The translations under genes and the position numbers were made by a program. A DNA stretch of 64,000 bases. Source: Pseudomonadota bacterium (GTDB lineage: Bacteria; Pseudomonadota; Gammaproteobacteria; Burkholderiales; Rhodocyclaceae). The notes under the pieces were generated by a model that was not told where the DNA came from, did not search any database, and saw only the letters and a program-made list of their open reading frames with translations. This document shows, piece by piece, positions 35,995-43,877 of the stretch. The first letter of the stretch is position 1; the number at the start of each line of letters is the position of its first letter. The stretch covers positions 124,001 to 188,000 of the forward strand of contig JAFEDK010000017.1 in assembly GCA_018241665.1 (NCBI GenBank), written 5' to 3'.

Positions 35995-38322
35995 TTGAAA
36001 AGCGTTACCGCTTCTCTGCACCGGCCCACCCTTGAGTGGCTGGCGGTGACGTTCCTGTGTGCTGTCTTGGCCGGGCTGTCGGCCTGTGAAGGCTGGTTGT
36101 GGCGCATCGACCAGACCCTTTATGACGATGCCCTGTCCAGCTGGCTGCGGCCGCCGAGCTCCGACCTGGTGATCATCGCCATCGACGATGCCAGCCTGGC
36201 AAGCGTCGGGCGTTGGCCATGGTCGCGCCGTCTGTATGCGCGGCTGGTCGAACAAGCGCGCGCGGCGGGTGCGGCGGCGGTGGTGCTGGATCTGCCGCTG
36301 GACTCGGCAAGCCAGGATGATCCGGATGGCGATCTGATGCTGTCCCGGGCCATGCGGGATTTCCGGCGTGTCGTGCTGCCGCTGCGCCAGGCGGGGTCGG
36401 GCATGGGTGAGGACCTGCCCTTGCCGCTGTTTGCCAATGCCGCCGCATCGGTCGGCCACGACCAGGTGGAGTTTGATCCTGACGGCATCGTGCGCAGCCT
36501 GTACCTGTGGGGTGGCTTCGGTGCTGCCCGCAATCCCCATCTTTCGCTGGCGCTGCTGCGTGTCGTTGCGCCCGAGGCGGCGCGGCATTATCGGGAGCCA
36601 CCGCTCGCCGACGGGCTCGACAATGTGCTGTGGCAGCGCTCGGACTGGTTGCATATCCGTTTCTCCGGGCCGCCCGGTAGTTACACCCATTACCCCTTCC
36701 GCGCCGTGCTCAATGGTGACGTGCCGGATACGGCCCTGCGCGGCAAGATCCTGTTCGTCGGGGTGACGGCCACCGGTCTCGGCGAAGCGGTGCCGACGCC
36801 GACGTCCGGCTTGCTGCGGCCGATGCAGGGCATCGAGGTGCAGGCCAACGTCTTCGAGGCGCTGCGCCGGGGCGCCACCGTGACCGCGTTGCCGCCGTGG
36901 GCGGCGGCTACCGTGGCGGCGGTGCTGGTCGTCGTGCTGATGCTGTTTCTGCTGCATGCCGGCCCCAGCGCGGGTCTGATCGGCACCTTCGTGCTGGGTG
37001 GTCTGGCCGTGGCGCTGGCTTTTCTTGGCCTCCACCTGGGGGGCTGGTGGTTTGGTCCGGCGCCGGCCATGCTCGGTTGCGCGCTGGCTTATCCCCTGTG
37101 GAGCTGGCGCCGGCTGGAGTCTGCCCAGCGGTATCTGGATGCCGAGCTGGTTGCCCTTGAACGCGAGGGGACGACCTTCGGCGAGCTTCCGAAGACGGTC
37201 GGCGGAGGTAGTGCGGATCCGCTGGAGCGGCGGATCCGCATTGTGCGACAGGTTGCCCAGCACCAGCGCGACGTGCGTCGCTTCATGGCGGCCACCCTTG
37301 AACACCTGTCCATCGGGGTCGTCGTCATCGATCCGCGGGGCCAGGTGACCCTGCACAACGGCCAGGCGCGCCTGCTGCTTCATGCGAGCCACGGCAAGGC
37401 CTTGCTCGACGCGTTGCGGGCACTGCCTTGGCCTGGCTACCTGCCGATGCGCGATGGCCTGCCGGACCTCGGCGGTTTCACGGGCACCCGCCAGTTCGAG
37501 CTGTCCAGCGACGAGCGGCATTGCCTGCTGGTGTCGGTGGCCGATCTGCTCCTCGACCCCGGCGTGCCGCCCGGGCGGGTCATCGGTCTGGCCGATGTGA
37601 CGGTGATGCACGAGGCCCGCCGCAGCCGCGAAGACACCATGCATTTCCTGTCCCATGACCTGCGCGCGCCGTTGGCCTCGATCCTGACCCTCATCGAGGG
37701 GCGCAACGTCTCGTTGGAGCAGCACGCCGCGCAGATTCCGCGGATCGCCCGTTATGCGCGTTCCGCCCTCGACCTGGCCGATGGCCTGTTCCGCCTGGTG
37801 CGCGCGGAAGGATCGGATCCGCGGGATTTCGTCGAGCTGGACCTGGCCGGCCTGGTGGATTCCGCTGCCGACGAGGTGTGGCCGCAGGCGCATGCCCGCG
37901 GTATCCGGGTCGAGGTGGATACCCACGACGCGGACAGCGAGGAGGCGATCGTGCGCGGGGACTTCTCCCTGTTGCGGCGGGCGGTGATCAACCTGCTGAC
38001 CAATGCGATCAAATACGGTGCACCGAACAGTACGGTGGCGGTACGCCTGCAGGCCGACGGTGGCGACTGGCTGATCCGCGTCCGAGACCAGGGCGTCGGC
38101 ATTCCCCCCGAAGCGCTGCCGCGACTTTTCAAGCGTTTCAGCCGGGTGGGCGGGGATGGTCCGTCACAGCCGTCTGGGGTCGGCCTGGGGCTGCTGATCG
38201 TCAAGACGGTGGCGGAGCGCCATGGGGGAACGGTGACGGTGGAGAGCACTCTCGGGCAGGGCAGCACTTTCGAACTGCATCTGCCGCTGCGGAACCAGGC
38301 CGCCACCTCGCTGCCAGCCTGA
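35995..38322 (+). CDS. CHASE2-domain sensor histidine kinase
   Basis: Membrane kinase of 775 residues. TM helix about 14-32, then an extracytoplasmic CHASE2 domain (about 35-295; DQTLYDDALSSWL, VIIAIDDASLASVGRWPWSR and GKILFVGVTATGLGEAVPTP). Three TM helices follow (about 300-375). A PAS-like segment (about 440-540) and a HisKA domain with HFLSHDLRAPLASI come next (His about 553). The ATPase domain has VINLLTNAIKYG, VRDQGVGIPPEALPRLFKRF and GVGLGLLIVKTVAERHGG. Start is TTG 35995 with AAGAGA upstream; no nearby ATG fits. The probable partner is the OmpR-type regulator at 34621. The signal is unknown. Confidence 0.92.
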   Translation: MKSVTASLHRPTLEWLAVTFLCAVLAGLSACEGWLWRIDQTLYDDALSSWLRPPSSDLVIIAIDDASLASVGRWPWSRRLYARLVEQARAAGAAAVVLDLPLDSASQDDPDGDLMLSRAMRDFRRVVLPLRQAGSGMGEDLPLPLFANAAASVGHDQVEFDPDGIVRSLYLWGGFGAARNPHLSLALLRVVAPEAARHYREPPLADGLDNVLWQRSDWLHIRFSGPPGSYTHYPFRAVLNGDVPDTALRGKILFVGVTATGLGEAVPTPTSGLLRPMQGIEVQANVFEALRRGATVTALPPWAAATVAAVLVVVLMLFLLHAGPSAGLIGTFVLGGLAVALAFLGLHLGGWWFGPAPAMLGCALAYPLWSWRRLESAQRYLDAELVALEREGTTFGELPKTVGGGSADPLERRIRIVRQVAQHQRDVRRFMAATLEHLSIGVVVIDPRGQVTLHNGQARLLLHASHGKALLDALRALPWPGYLPMRDGLPDLGGFTGTRQFELSSDERHCLLVSVADLLLDPGVPPGRVIGLADVTVMHEARRSREDTMHFLSHDLRAPLASILTLIEGRNVSLEQHAAQIPRIARYARSALDLADGLFRLVRAEGSDPRDFVELDLAGLVDSAADEVWPQAHARGIRVEVDTHDADSEEAIVRGDFSLLRRAVINLLTNAIKYGAPNSTVAVRLQADGGDWLIRVRDQGVGIPPEALPRLFKRFSRVGGDGPSQPSGVGLGLLIVKTVAERHGGTVTVESTLGQGSTFELHLPLRNQAATSLPA

Positions 38323-38341
38323 GTGGGCGGCCATGCCGGTA

Positions 38342-38363
38342 GCCAGGGCGCCTTCACCCTGGC
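38342..38363. terminator. Possible terminator between convergent kinase and cyclase genes
   Basis: GCCAGGG and CCCTGGC pair over an eight-base loop between two convergent stops. There is no clear T-run. Confidence 0.35.
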
Positions 38364-38444
38364 GAGGCTTGGTCGTTGGCGGGATGAACTGGTGCAGGGG
38401 GCTGCAAGGGCAAGCTGAGGCCCCCCGGGTGACGAGGCCAGGGC

Positions 38445-39773
38445 CTAGCGGGTGTCGCCGTGACGCCGCTTGGCGCTGTACATGCTCTTGTCGGAGTGGG
38501 TCAGCAGGGTGGCGGGGTCGCGGCCGTGATCGGGATAGATGGCCAGGCCGACGGAGCAGCAGATGCGCACATGGCAGTGGCCCAGGTTGATCGGCAGCGC
38601 GACGACCCGCTTGATCTTGTCGATGACTCCATCGAGGGCCTGCCGGTCATGGGCGCCGTTGAGCAGCACGGCGAACTCGTCGCCGCCGTAGCGGGCCACC
38701 CGGTCTTCGTTGCGCAGGATGCGCCGCAGGCGGCTGGCAATGGCCTTCAGTACGGCATCGCCGGCCTGGTGCCCGTGGGTGTCGTTGATCTGTTTGAAAT
38801 CGTCCAGGTCGATGAACAGCACTGCGACGCGCTCGCCGCTCTCGGCGGCGCCGGCGATCGCCGCGCACAGGTGGCGATCGAAGCGGTCCCGGTTGAGCAG
38901 CGCGGTGAGGCTGTCGTGGTTGGCGCGGAATTCGTTGAGGGCGGCCCGTTCGTGGAATTCGGTGACGTCCACCATGGTGCCGATGAAGCCGCTGATGCGC
39001 CCGAACTCGTCGCGCAGCGGGCCGGCTTCGGCACGCATGCGGCGCCGGCTGCCGTCGTCGGGGCGGATGAAGGCGAACTCCTCGGCAAAGCGGGTGGCCG
39101 AGGCCACGGCCAGCTGCCAGCTATCCCGTACCCGCGCCTGTTCGCCGGCCGGCAGCAGGTTGATCCATGGCGTGTCGGCCACTTCGGGCAGGCGGCGGCC
39201 GAGGATCTGTTCGCAGCGCTCGTTGAGGAAGGTGCAGCGGGCATGGCTGTCGGCCTCGAAAAGGCCGGCCGGGGCCTGGCGGGCCAGCTCGCGGAAGCGC
39301 ATTTCACTGTGCTGGAGTTCGACCTGCGCATGTGACAGGCGCTGGAGGTCGTTGCGTAGCTGGCGCCCCTGCTGTTTGAGCAGGGCTTCGCGGCGGACGG
39401 TTTCGGTGACATCGCGGATCTGCAGCAGACAGTGGCGGACGCCGTCCACGTCCACAGGAATCACGTCGATGGCCTGCTTGACCCGTTCGTCCTGCTTGCT
39501 GCCGGGGGGAAAGAGCGGCATCGGCATCGGATGCAAGGCGTGGGACAGGCGTGCCGACCAGCCGAAATCCAGGGTTTCGCGGATGACCAACGCGACGCGT
39601 GGATCGATCGGGTGACCGAAGGCCTCGGCCAGTGCCTGCCCTGTAACCTGGCCGGCCTCGAGTCCGGTGCGTTGTTCGATCCAGCGGTTCCACAGGCAGA
39701 TGTGCCCCTCTCCGTCCAGCAGGATCAGGCCGATGTCGACGCAGTCGGCGAGGAGGGAGTGGAAGCCGGTCAT
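38445..39773 (-). CDS. PAS-PAS-GGDEF diguanylate cyclase
   Basis: Soluble enzyme of 442 residues making cyclic di-GMP. Two PAS domains: about 1-125 (DCVDIGLILLDGEGHICLWN) and about 155-275 (FRELARQAPAGLFEADSHAR; GFIGTMVDVTEFHER). The GGDEF domain begins HDSLTALLNRDRFDRHLC; the catalytic motif RYGGDEFAVLL is at about 360-370. An allosteric RxxD is not obvious. No EAL domain. Start ATG 39773 overlaps the CheC-like stop by four bases; third gene of a cheY-cheC-cyclase operon. Confidence 0.92.
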   Translation of the reverse strand: MTGFHSLLADCVDIGLILLDGEGHICLWNRWIEQRTGLEAGQVTGQALAEAFGHPIDPRVALVIRETLDFGWSARLSHALHPMPMPLFPPGSKQDERVKQAIDVIPVDVDGVRHCLLQIRDVTETVRREALLKQQGRQLRNDLQRLSHAQVELQHSEMRFRELARQAPAGLFEADSHARCTFLNERCEQILGRRLPEVADTPWINLLPAGEQARVRDSWQLAVASATRFAEEFAFIRPDDGSRRRMRAEAGPLRDEFGRISGFIGTMVDVTEFHERAALNEFRANHDSLTALLNRDRFDRHLCAAIAGAAESGERVAVLFIDLDDFKQINDTHGHQAGDAVLKAIASRLRRILRNEDRVARYGGDEFAVLLNGAHDRQALDGVIDKIKRVVALPINLGHCHVRICCSVGLAIYPDHGRDPATLLTHSDKSMYSAKRRHGDTR

Positions 39774-40417
39774 GGCGTGGTCACGGGGTCGTCGTGGCCG
39801 GGCAGGCGGAACAGGCGGCGGATCTGGGCCATGAAGCTGGTGATCGACGGTACGTTCATGATGAACAACACGAAGCCGGACAGGTTGTGGGCGGCCATGT
39901 TCATCGAGATGCGGGCCACCAGGATCACGCTGTCGGCGTCCCGGTCGTCGAGCAGGGTGGCGGCGCTGCGGGATTGCACGCTCGGCAGCGAGCCGATCAT
40001 CTCGGTGCCGAAGAGGTTGGCCAGGCTGGCCATGCAGCTGTTGATGATGATGTTGCCGATCTCGGCGAGGGCGTCCTGCTCGAGTTCGGTGATGTGCTGG
40101 ACGGGGGTGTCGTCGCCGAGCATGCGACGCACGATTTCCAGGCTGCCGTGTTCGGGGAACAGCAGCAGTGCATCGGTCTGGAAGCCGTCGGCCGCCTTGA
40201 AGTGCTGGTTGATGCGGCACAGGCGGTCGTTGCCGCCACCGGGCCGGCCCTGGGTCAGGCGCTCGGTGAGGGTATCCCGGGACAGGATCTCTATGGCCGG
40301 TACCGACAGTTCGATCTCTTCGTGCACGATCGCCGAAAAGGTGGCTGCGGCTTCGCCGAGGGACAGGTTGAAGGCCTCGGTGAGTGCGTCGAGTTCGAGC
40401 TCGGAGAAGTTGTGCAT
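39770..40417 (-). CDS. CheC-family phosphatase-like chemotaxis protein
   Basis: Protein of 215 residues related to CheC/CheX, which remove phosphate from CheY. Two phosphatase-type helices carry the E-x2-N signature: ALTEAFNLSLGEAAATF (about 11-27) and LAEIGNIIINSCMASLANLF (about 117-136), as in two-site CheC. Start ATG 40417. It lies four bases after the CheY-like gene and overlaps the diguanylate cyclase gene, suggesting it controls the phosphorylation of that receiver. Confidence 0.86.
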   Translation of the reverse strand: MHNFSELELDALTEAFNLSLGEAAATFSAIVHEEIELSVPAIEILSRDTLTERLTQGRPGGGNDRLCRINQHFKAADGFQTDALLLFPEHGSLEIVRRMLGDDTPVQHITELEQDALAEIGNIIINSCMASLANLFGTEMIGSLPSVQSRSAATLLDDRDADSVILVARISMNMAAHNLSGFVLFIMNVPSITSFMAQIRRLFRLPGHDDPVTTP

Positions 40418-40421
40418 CGCG

Positions 40422-40787
40422 TCAGTCCAGCAATTGCAGGATGTCGCTGATGACGGTTTCGCCTATCGGTTTGCGGAAGAAGCGTACCCCCAGGCCGGCG
40501 GCCCGCCGCTGGATGGATTCCTGAACGTTGGCGGTGAGCAGCGCGAGGGTGAGGTCGGGGTGGGTGGTGCGGATCTTCTCGGCCAGGTCGAGCCCCGAGA
40601 TGCCGGGCATGTTCATGTCGAGCACCGCGAGATCTGGCCGGGTGGTGGTCAGCAGCTCAAGGGCCGCTTCGCCGTTGCCTGCTTCGAGCAAGGTCAGGTC
40701 CGGCCGCAGGCTGCGCATGACGGACGCGCACAGCATCCGCGAGGCGCGGCTGTCGTCGACGAGCAGGATCGTTGCAGGGGAGGGCAT
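40422..40787 (-). CDS. CheY-like single-domain response regulator
   Basis: Receiver-only protein of 121 residues. ILLVDDSRASRML (acidic pair), LAVLDMNMPGISGLDL (phospho-Asp about residue 54), TLALLTANVQES (Thr switch) and RFFRKPIGE (Lys). No output domain, so it acts through protein contact. First gene of an operon with a CheC-like phosphatase and a PAS-GGDEF cyclase. The kinase that feeds it is not in the window. Confidence 0.92.
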   Translation of the reverse strand: MPSPATILLVDDSRASRMLCASVMRSLRPDLTLLEAGNGEAALELLTTTRPDLAVLDMNMPGISGLDLAEKIRTTHPDLTLALLTANVQESIQRRAAGLGVRFFRKPIGETVISDILQLLD

Positions 40788-40953
40788 GGGGTCGCTCCGA
40801 TGAGTTCCTTCGCTTGCTTACGGAGAGCAGGGATGAGAACTTGAGTGCAATTATTCACAAGGAATGAGTGCGCAGAGACCGGAGCGGTCGGGCCCTAGCC
40901 GTTCTCCGGCTGAGTCAGTGTTCTGATGGCGTCGCAGCAAGGGACGGTGCTGC

Positions 40954-42246
40954 TCAGCCCGGGTCGCCGGCGAGGCTGTATTCGCCCCGCCCGATGCGAG
41001 CCATTGCCACCGCAAAGCCCGAAATGCCGCCACCCCGGTAGAACAGGCAGGGCTTGCCGACCCGTTTGCAATGGGCCTTCACGTGATAGTAGGCGTTGTG
41101 GCTGACATGGTCGGTCGGGCACATCACGGCGTCGGCGCTGCGGATCAGCTCGGGCAGGCGCGAGAGGGATTCCTCCTGGCCGCCGTCGTGGTGGATCAGG
41201 GTGATGCCGAGGCGCCCGGCGAGTTGGCGGTATTGGGCCAGCAGTGCGGCACGCCCGCCCACATACAGCACGCAGCGCGTGCTGGTGGCGTGTTCGCAGG
41301 CAGCACAGGCGTCGCTGCCCGGTGTGGCTTCGCAATGGTCGGGTTCCAGGGCGCGCAGCAGGTGTTCCAGCGCATCCCGTTCAGCGAGCGCGCTGTCCCG
41401 CTCGGCGGCAATGTGCTGGGTTTCCTCGCGGATGTCCTTCAGGTTGCGCTCCAGCTCCCAGACCCGTCCGGAGGCGGCCAGCAGCTTGTCGTGGGATGTC
41501 TGCAGGGCGACCAGGCGCTGCCCCATCTCGACGATGACCTGACCGGACTCGAAGCGCTGCAGGCGCTTGTGGAGGGTGTCGATCTCTCCGCGCAGGGTGT
41601 CCCGTTCGGCGCGCTCGGCCTCGGCGGCGGAAAGCTGCCGGCGCAGGGCGGCCAATTCCCGTTTGAGGCCATTCTTCAGTTCGGCGTTTTCCTTTTCCAG
41701 ATGGGCGAGGCGCCGTGTGTCCGCGGCCAGGCCCGCGCCGACCTGGTGGGACAGCATGTGGATGTCGGCGTAGGCCTGCTGCAGGCTGGTCTGGGATGCG
41801 TTCCGGTGGGTGCATAGGGCCCACAGGGGGCCGGCGACGTCGCCGCGCTGCTGGCATTCATGCCACAGGGCCAGCAGATCCTTGTCGTCCTTGAGTTTGC
41901 CGAAACGGGTCACCCAGAGCTGGTATTTGCGGTCCAGGTGGCGCTGCATTGCCTCGGAAGCCGGGTTGCGGCTACGGCATTGGGCCACCGCTTCCACGTG
42001 CAGCGCGAAGTCGTCACCGGGGCGGGCGGAGAAGTGGAAGCGTCTGTCGAAGCGCTGCAACTCGTCCATGGACAGGCAGGTACCGATCAGCGGGCAATGG
42101 TGCTTGTCGTCGAGGTCCCACAGTTTGGGATGCTTGCGGCCCGTCGTGCTGCTGGTCGGTGCCTCGATGGCCACCAAGGCGTTGGCGTATTCGGCCCGCA
42201 ACAGGCTTTGCAGGCTCTGGGGCTGGCTCTCAGGGGCGAGACACAT
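40954..42246 (-). CDS. DUF2325 protein with central coiled coil
   Basis: Protein of 430 residues whose function I do not know. The N-terminal part (about 35-150) has LWDLDDKHHCPLIGTCLSMD with a Cys pair and HFSARPGDDFALHVEAV. A long coiled coil follows (about 165-310). The C-terminal DUF2325 domain (about 335-425) has RCVLYVGGRAALLAQYRQLA, LIHHDGGQEESLSRLPELI and CPTDHVSHNAYYHVK. Start ATG 42246, overlapping the 84-residue gene by 17 bp. Two Fur-like boxes upstream of that gene suggest iron control of the pair. Confidence 0.85.
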   Translation of the reverse strand: MCLAPESQPQSLQSLLRAEYANALVAIEAPTSSTTGRKHPKLWDLDDKHHCPLIGTCLSMDELQRFDRRFHFSARPGDDFALHVEAVAQCRSRNPASEAMQRHLDRKYQLWVTRFGKLKDDKDLLALWHECQQRGDVAGPLWALCTHRNASQTSLQQAYADIHMLSHQVGAGLAADTRRLAHLEKENAELKNGLKRELAALRRQLSAAEAERAERDTLRGEIDTLHKRLQRFESGQVIVEMGQRLVALQTSHDKLLAASGRVWELERNLKDIREETQHIAAERDSALAERDALEHLLRALEPDHCEATPGSDACAACEHATSTRCVLYVGGRAALLAQYRQLAGRLGITLIHHDGGQEESLSRLPELIRSADAVMCPTDHVSHNAYYHVKAHCKRVGKPCLFYRGGGISGFAVAMARIGRGEYSLAGDPG

Positions 42247-42484
42247 GGTGCTCTCCCGCGGACGTGTCTTCGAGGCGATGGGCGGCACGTTCGCACAGGT
42301 CGCGAAAGTCCGGCTCCAGGTCGGGCTGGTCTGCCAGTCGGCCGAGGAGATCGGCTGCGCGTCGGGCGGCGTGCTGGCAGCCGGTTTCTTCGAAGCGGAG
42401 GAGCTGGGCGAGCGTACCGAGCCATAGGCTGGGCGATTCGATAGCTGGCAGCGGCAGGGCCGGTGTGTTCATCGGAGCATCCAT
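42230..42484 (-). CDS. Small protein in Fur-linked DUF2325 operon
   Basis: An 84-residue acidic helical protein (LWLGTLAQLLRFEETGCQHA, AADLLGRLADQPDLEPDFRD) with no signal peptide; I do not recognise it. Start at ATG 42484 or, equally possible, ATG 42472 (MNTPALPLPA). The Fur-like box at 42494-42508 begins 10 bp upstream of the first. It overlaps the DUF2325 gene, so the two products probably work together. Confidence 0.72.
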   Translation of the reverse strand: MDAPMNTPALPLPAIESPSLWLGTLAQLLRFEETGCQHAARRAADLLGRLADQPDLEPDFRDLCERAAHRLEDTSAGEHHVSRP

Positions 42485-42493
42485 TCAGGTTAA

Positions 42494-42551
42494 TGAGAAT
42501 GGATCTCAATTTAGTGAGATTGGCCCAAAAAGTAAACGAGAATTATTATCA
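42494..42551 (-). promoter_or_regulatory. Two Fur-like boxes ahead of the DUF2325 operon
   Basis: TGAGAATGGATCTCA (42494-42508) and CGAGAATTATTATCA (42537-42551) match the 7-1-7 Fur consensus TGATAATNATTATCA at 11 and 12 of 14 positions by eye. The stretch around them is far more AT-rich than its surroundings. Confidence 0.65.
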
Positions 42552-42595
42552 AATGATTTCAGATGGAGGGCTTGGCCGCATGGGGGGTAGAAGCA

Positions 42596-42635
42596 CCGCG
42601 GGGCGTGATCCGGTCTTCCGGATCACGCCCCGCGG
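42596..42635. terminator. Very stable hairpin downstream of the Lys/Ala-rich gene
   Basis: A perfect 18-bp stem, CCGCGGGGCGTGATCCGG and its complement, closes a TCTT loop. It begins 27 bp after the stop of the minus-strand gene at 42662. No T-run follows, so it may end transcription or protect the 3' end. Confidence 0.6.
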
Positions 42636-42661
42636 CACTGGATCAGTACGACTGCTGCGGC

Positions 42662-42991
42662 TTACTTGGCGGCGGCAGGCGTTTCGGCAGGCTTGGCTTC
42701 CGCCTTGGTTTCAGTCTTGGCGGCAGGCTTGGCATGCTTCACGTGCTTGACATGCTTTTCGACCTTTGCGCCTTCGGCCTTGGCCGGCTCGGTGGTCTTG
42801 GCAGCCTCGGTCTTCACCGTCTCGCCGGCCTTGGTGGCTTCAGCTTTCGGTGCCTCGGCCTTTTTCTCGACGGCAGCCGTCGCGGCAGCGGCGGGCTTGG
42901 CCGGCGCAGCCGGGGTGGCAGCAGGCGCCTGGGCAAAGGAGGCGGAAGCGAAACCGGCGGCGATGGCGATGGCGATGATCTTGTTCAGCAT
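42662..42991 (-). CDS. Exported Ala/Lys/Pro-rich low-complexity protein
   Basis: Protein of 109 residues. Signal peptide residues 1-20 (LNKIIAIAIAAGFASASFAQ). The mature part is almost only Ala, Lys, Pro, Glu and Thr, resembling histone H1-like tails, with a His-rich insert VEKHVKHVKHAKP near residue 80. It has no Cys. The His repeat could bind metal. Start ATG 42991 with AAGGAG upstream. Similar short periplasmic proteins occur in betaproteobacteria without known roles. Confidence 0.8.
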   Translation of the reverse strand: MLNKIIAIAIAAGFASASFAQAPAATPAAPAKPAAAATAAVEKKAEAPKAEATKAGETVKTEAAKTTEPAKAEGAKVEKHVKHVKHAKPAAKTETKAEAKPAETPAAAK

Positions 42992-43169
42992 TTGCGTTCT
43001 CCTTGATAACTCGGTCGTTTGTTCCGGGGCGGCGTAATTGCCTGCCCTTGTAGCGAATAACGCCCGCCATCGCCGGTGGTTGTCAGGGGAAATGTAAGCC
43101 CTTGTTCATTTGTAACAGGGAGGTTTCCCTGGGTTTCGAGGCGGCTGCCGTCGACGTCAACTTTTTGGT

Positions 43170-43184
43170 TGGGAGCCTCTGTGC
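43170..43184 (+). promoter_or_regulatory. Sigma-54-like -24/-12 promoter for the CHRD PEP-CTERM gene
   Basis: TGGGAGCCTCTGTGC keeps the GG/GC spacing of sigma-54 promoters with GTGC at -12. TGTAA motifs stand at 43093 and 43111 upstream, as at the other PEP-CTERM gene. The -12 match is weaker than at 7478. Confidence 0.5.
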
Positions 43185-43270
43185 TAGAAAAAAATGCACC
43201 TGCGCTTGGTTCTCCATCCCGGGCGGCCACTGTAGCGGAGGCGATCGCTTCACTTCATGAGGAGGGTTCC

Positions 43271-43855
43271 ATGCAAGTCGGACGAGCTGGAGTAAGGTGG
43301 GGAGCAGCGCTGGCGTTGGCCGCGTCGTCATCGATGGCGGGCGCTGAGGTATTGAGCTACTCGGCTTTCCTCAGTGGCGCTGCGGAGGCGACGCCCAACG
43401 CGTCACCGGCGACGGGCAAAGCGATGATCGCGGTCGATACGGTGCTGCACACGATGCAGGTGGATGTCGTCTTTGCCGGACTGTTGGGGCCGACGACGGC
43501 CGCGCACATCCATTGCTGCACGCTGCCGACGGCAGGGGTGGCGACGAGCCTGCCGACCTTTACCGGCTTCCCGTCAGGCGTCACATCCGGCAGCTACAGC
43601 CATCTCTTCGATCTGACGCTCGCCTCGAGCTGGAATCCGGTCTTCGTCACCAACCATGGCGGTACCACGGCCTCGGCCGAGTTGGCCCTGCTCGCCGGCC
43701 TGGACGACGAGCTGGCCTATCTGAATGTGCACACCCAGGTGTTTCCCGGCGGGGAGATTCGCGGCTTCCTGCGGGCCGTGCCGGAGCCCGCTTCCCTGTC
43801 CCTGCTCGGCCTGGCCGTAGGGGCGATGACGCTGATGCGCAGAGGGCGGCTGTAG
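43271..43855 (+). CDS. CHRD-domain protein with PEP-CTERM sorting tail
   Basis: Exported protein of 194 residues. Signal peptide about 1-25 (GAALALAASSSMAGAE). The CHRD fold is visible: SYSAFLSGAAEATPNASPAT, TMQVDVVFAGLLGPTTAAHI, HCCTLP, and LNVHTQVFPGGEIRGFL. The tail VPEPASLSLLGLAVGAMTLM with MRRGRL is a PEP-CTERM signal. CHRD domains were first found in chordin; their bacterial role is unknown, probably surface or matrix. Start ATG 43271 with GAGGAGG. Confidence 0.92.
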   Translation: MQVGRAGVRWGAALALAASSSMAGAEVLSYSAFLSGAAEATPNASPATGKAMIAVDTVLHTMQVDVVFAGLLGPTTAAHIHCCTLPTAGVATSLPTFTGFPSGVTSGSYSHLFDLTLASSWNPVFVTNHGGTTASAELALLAGLDDELAYLNVHTQVFPGGEIRGFLRAVPEPASLSLLGLAVGAMTLMRRGRL

Positions 43856-43877
43856 GCCTGTCCGTGAGCCCGGTCGC

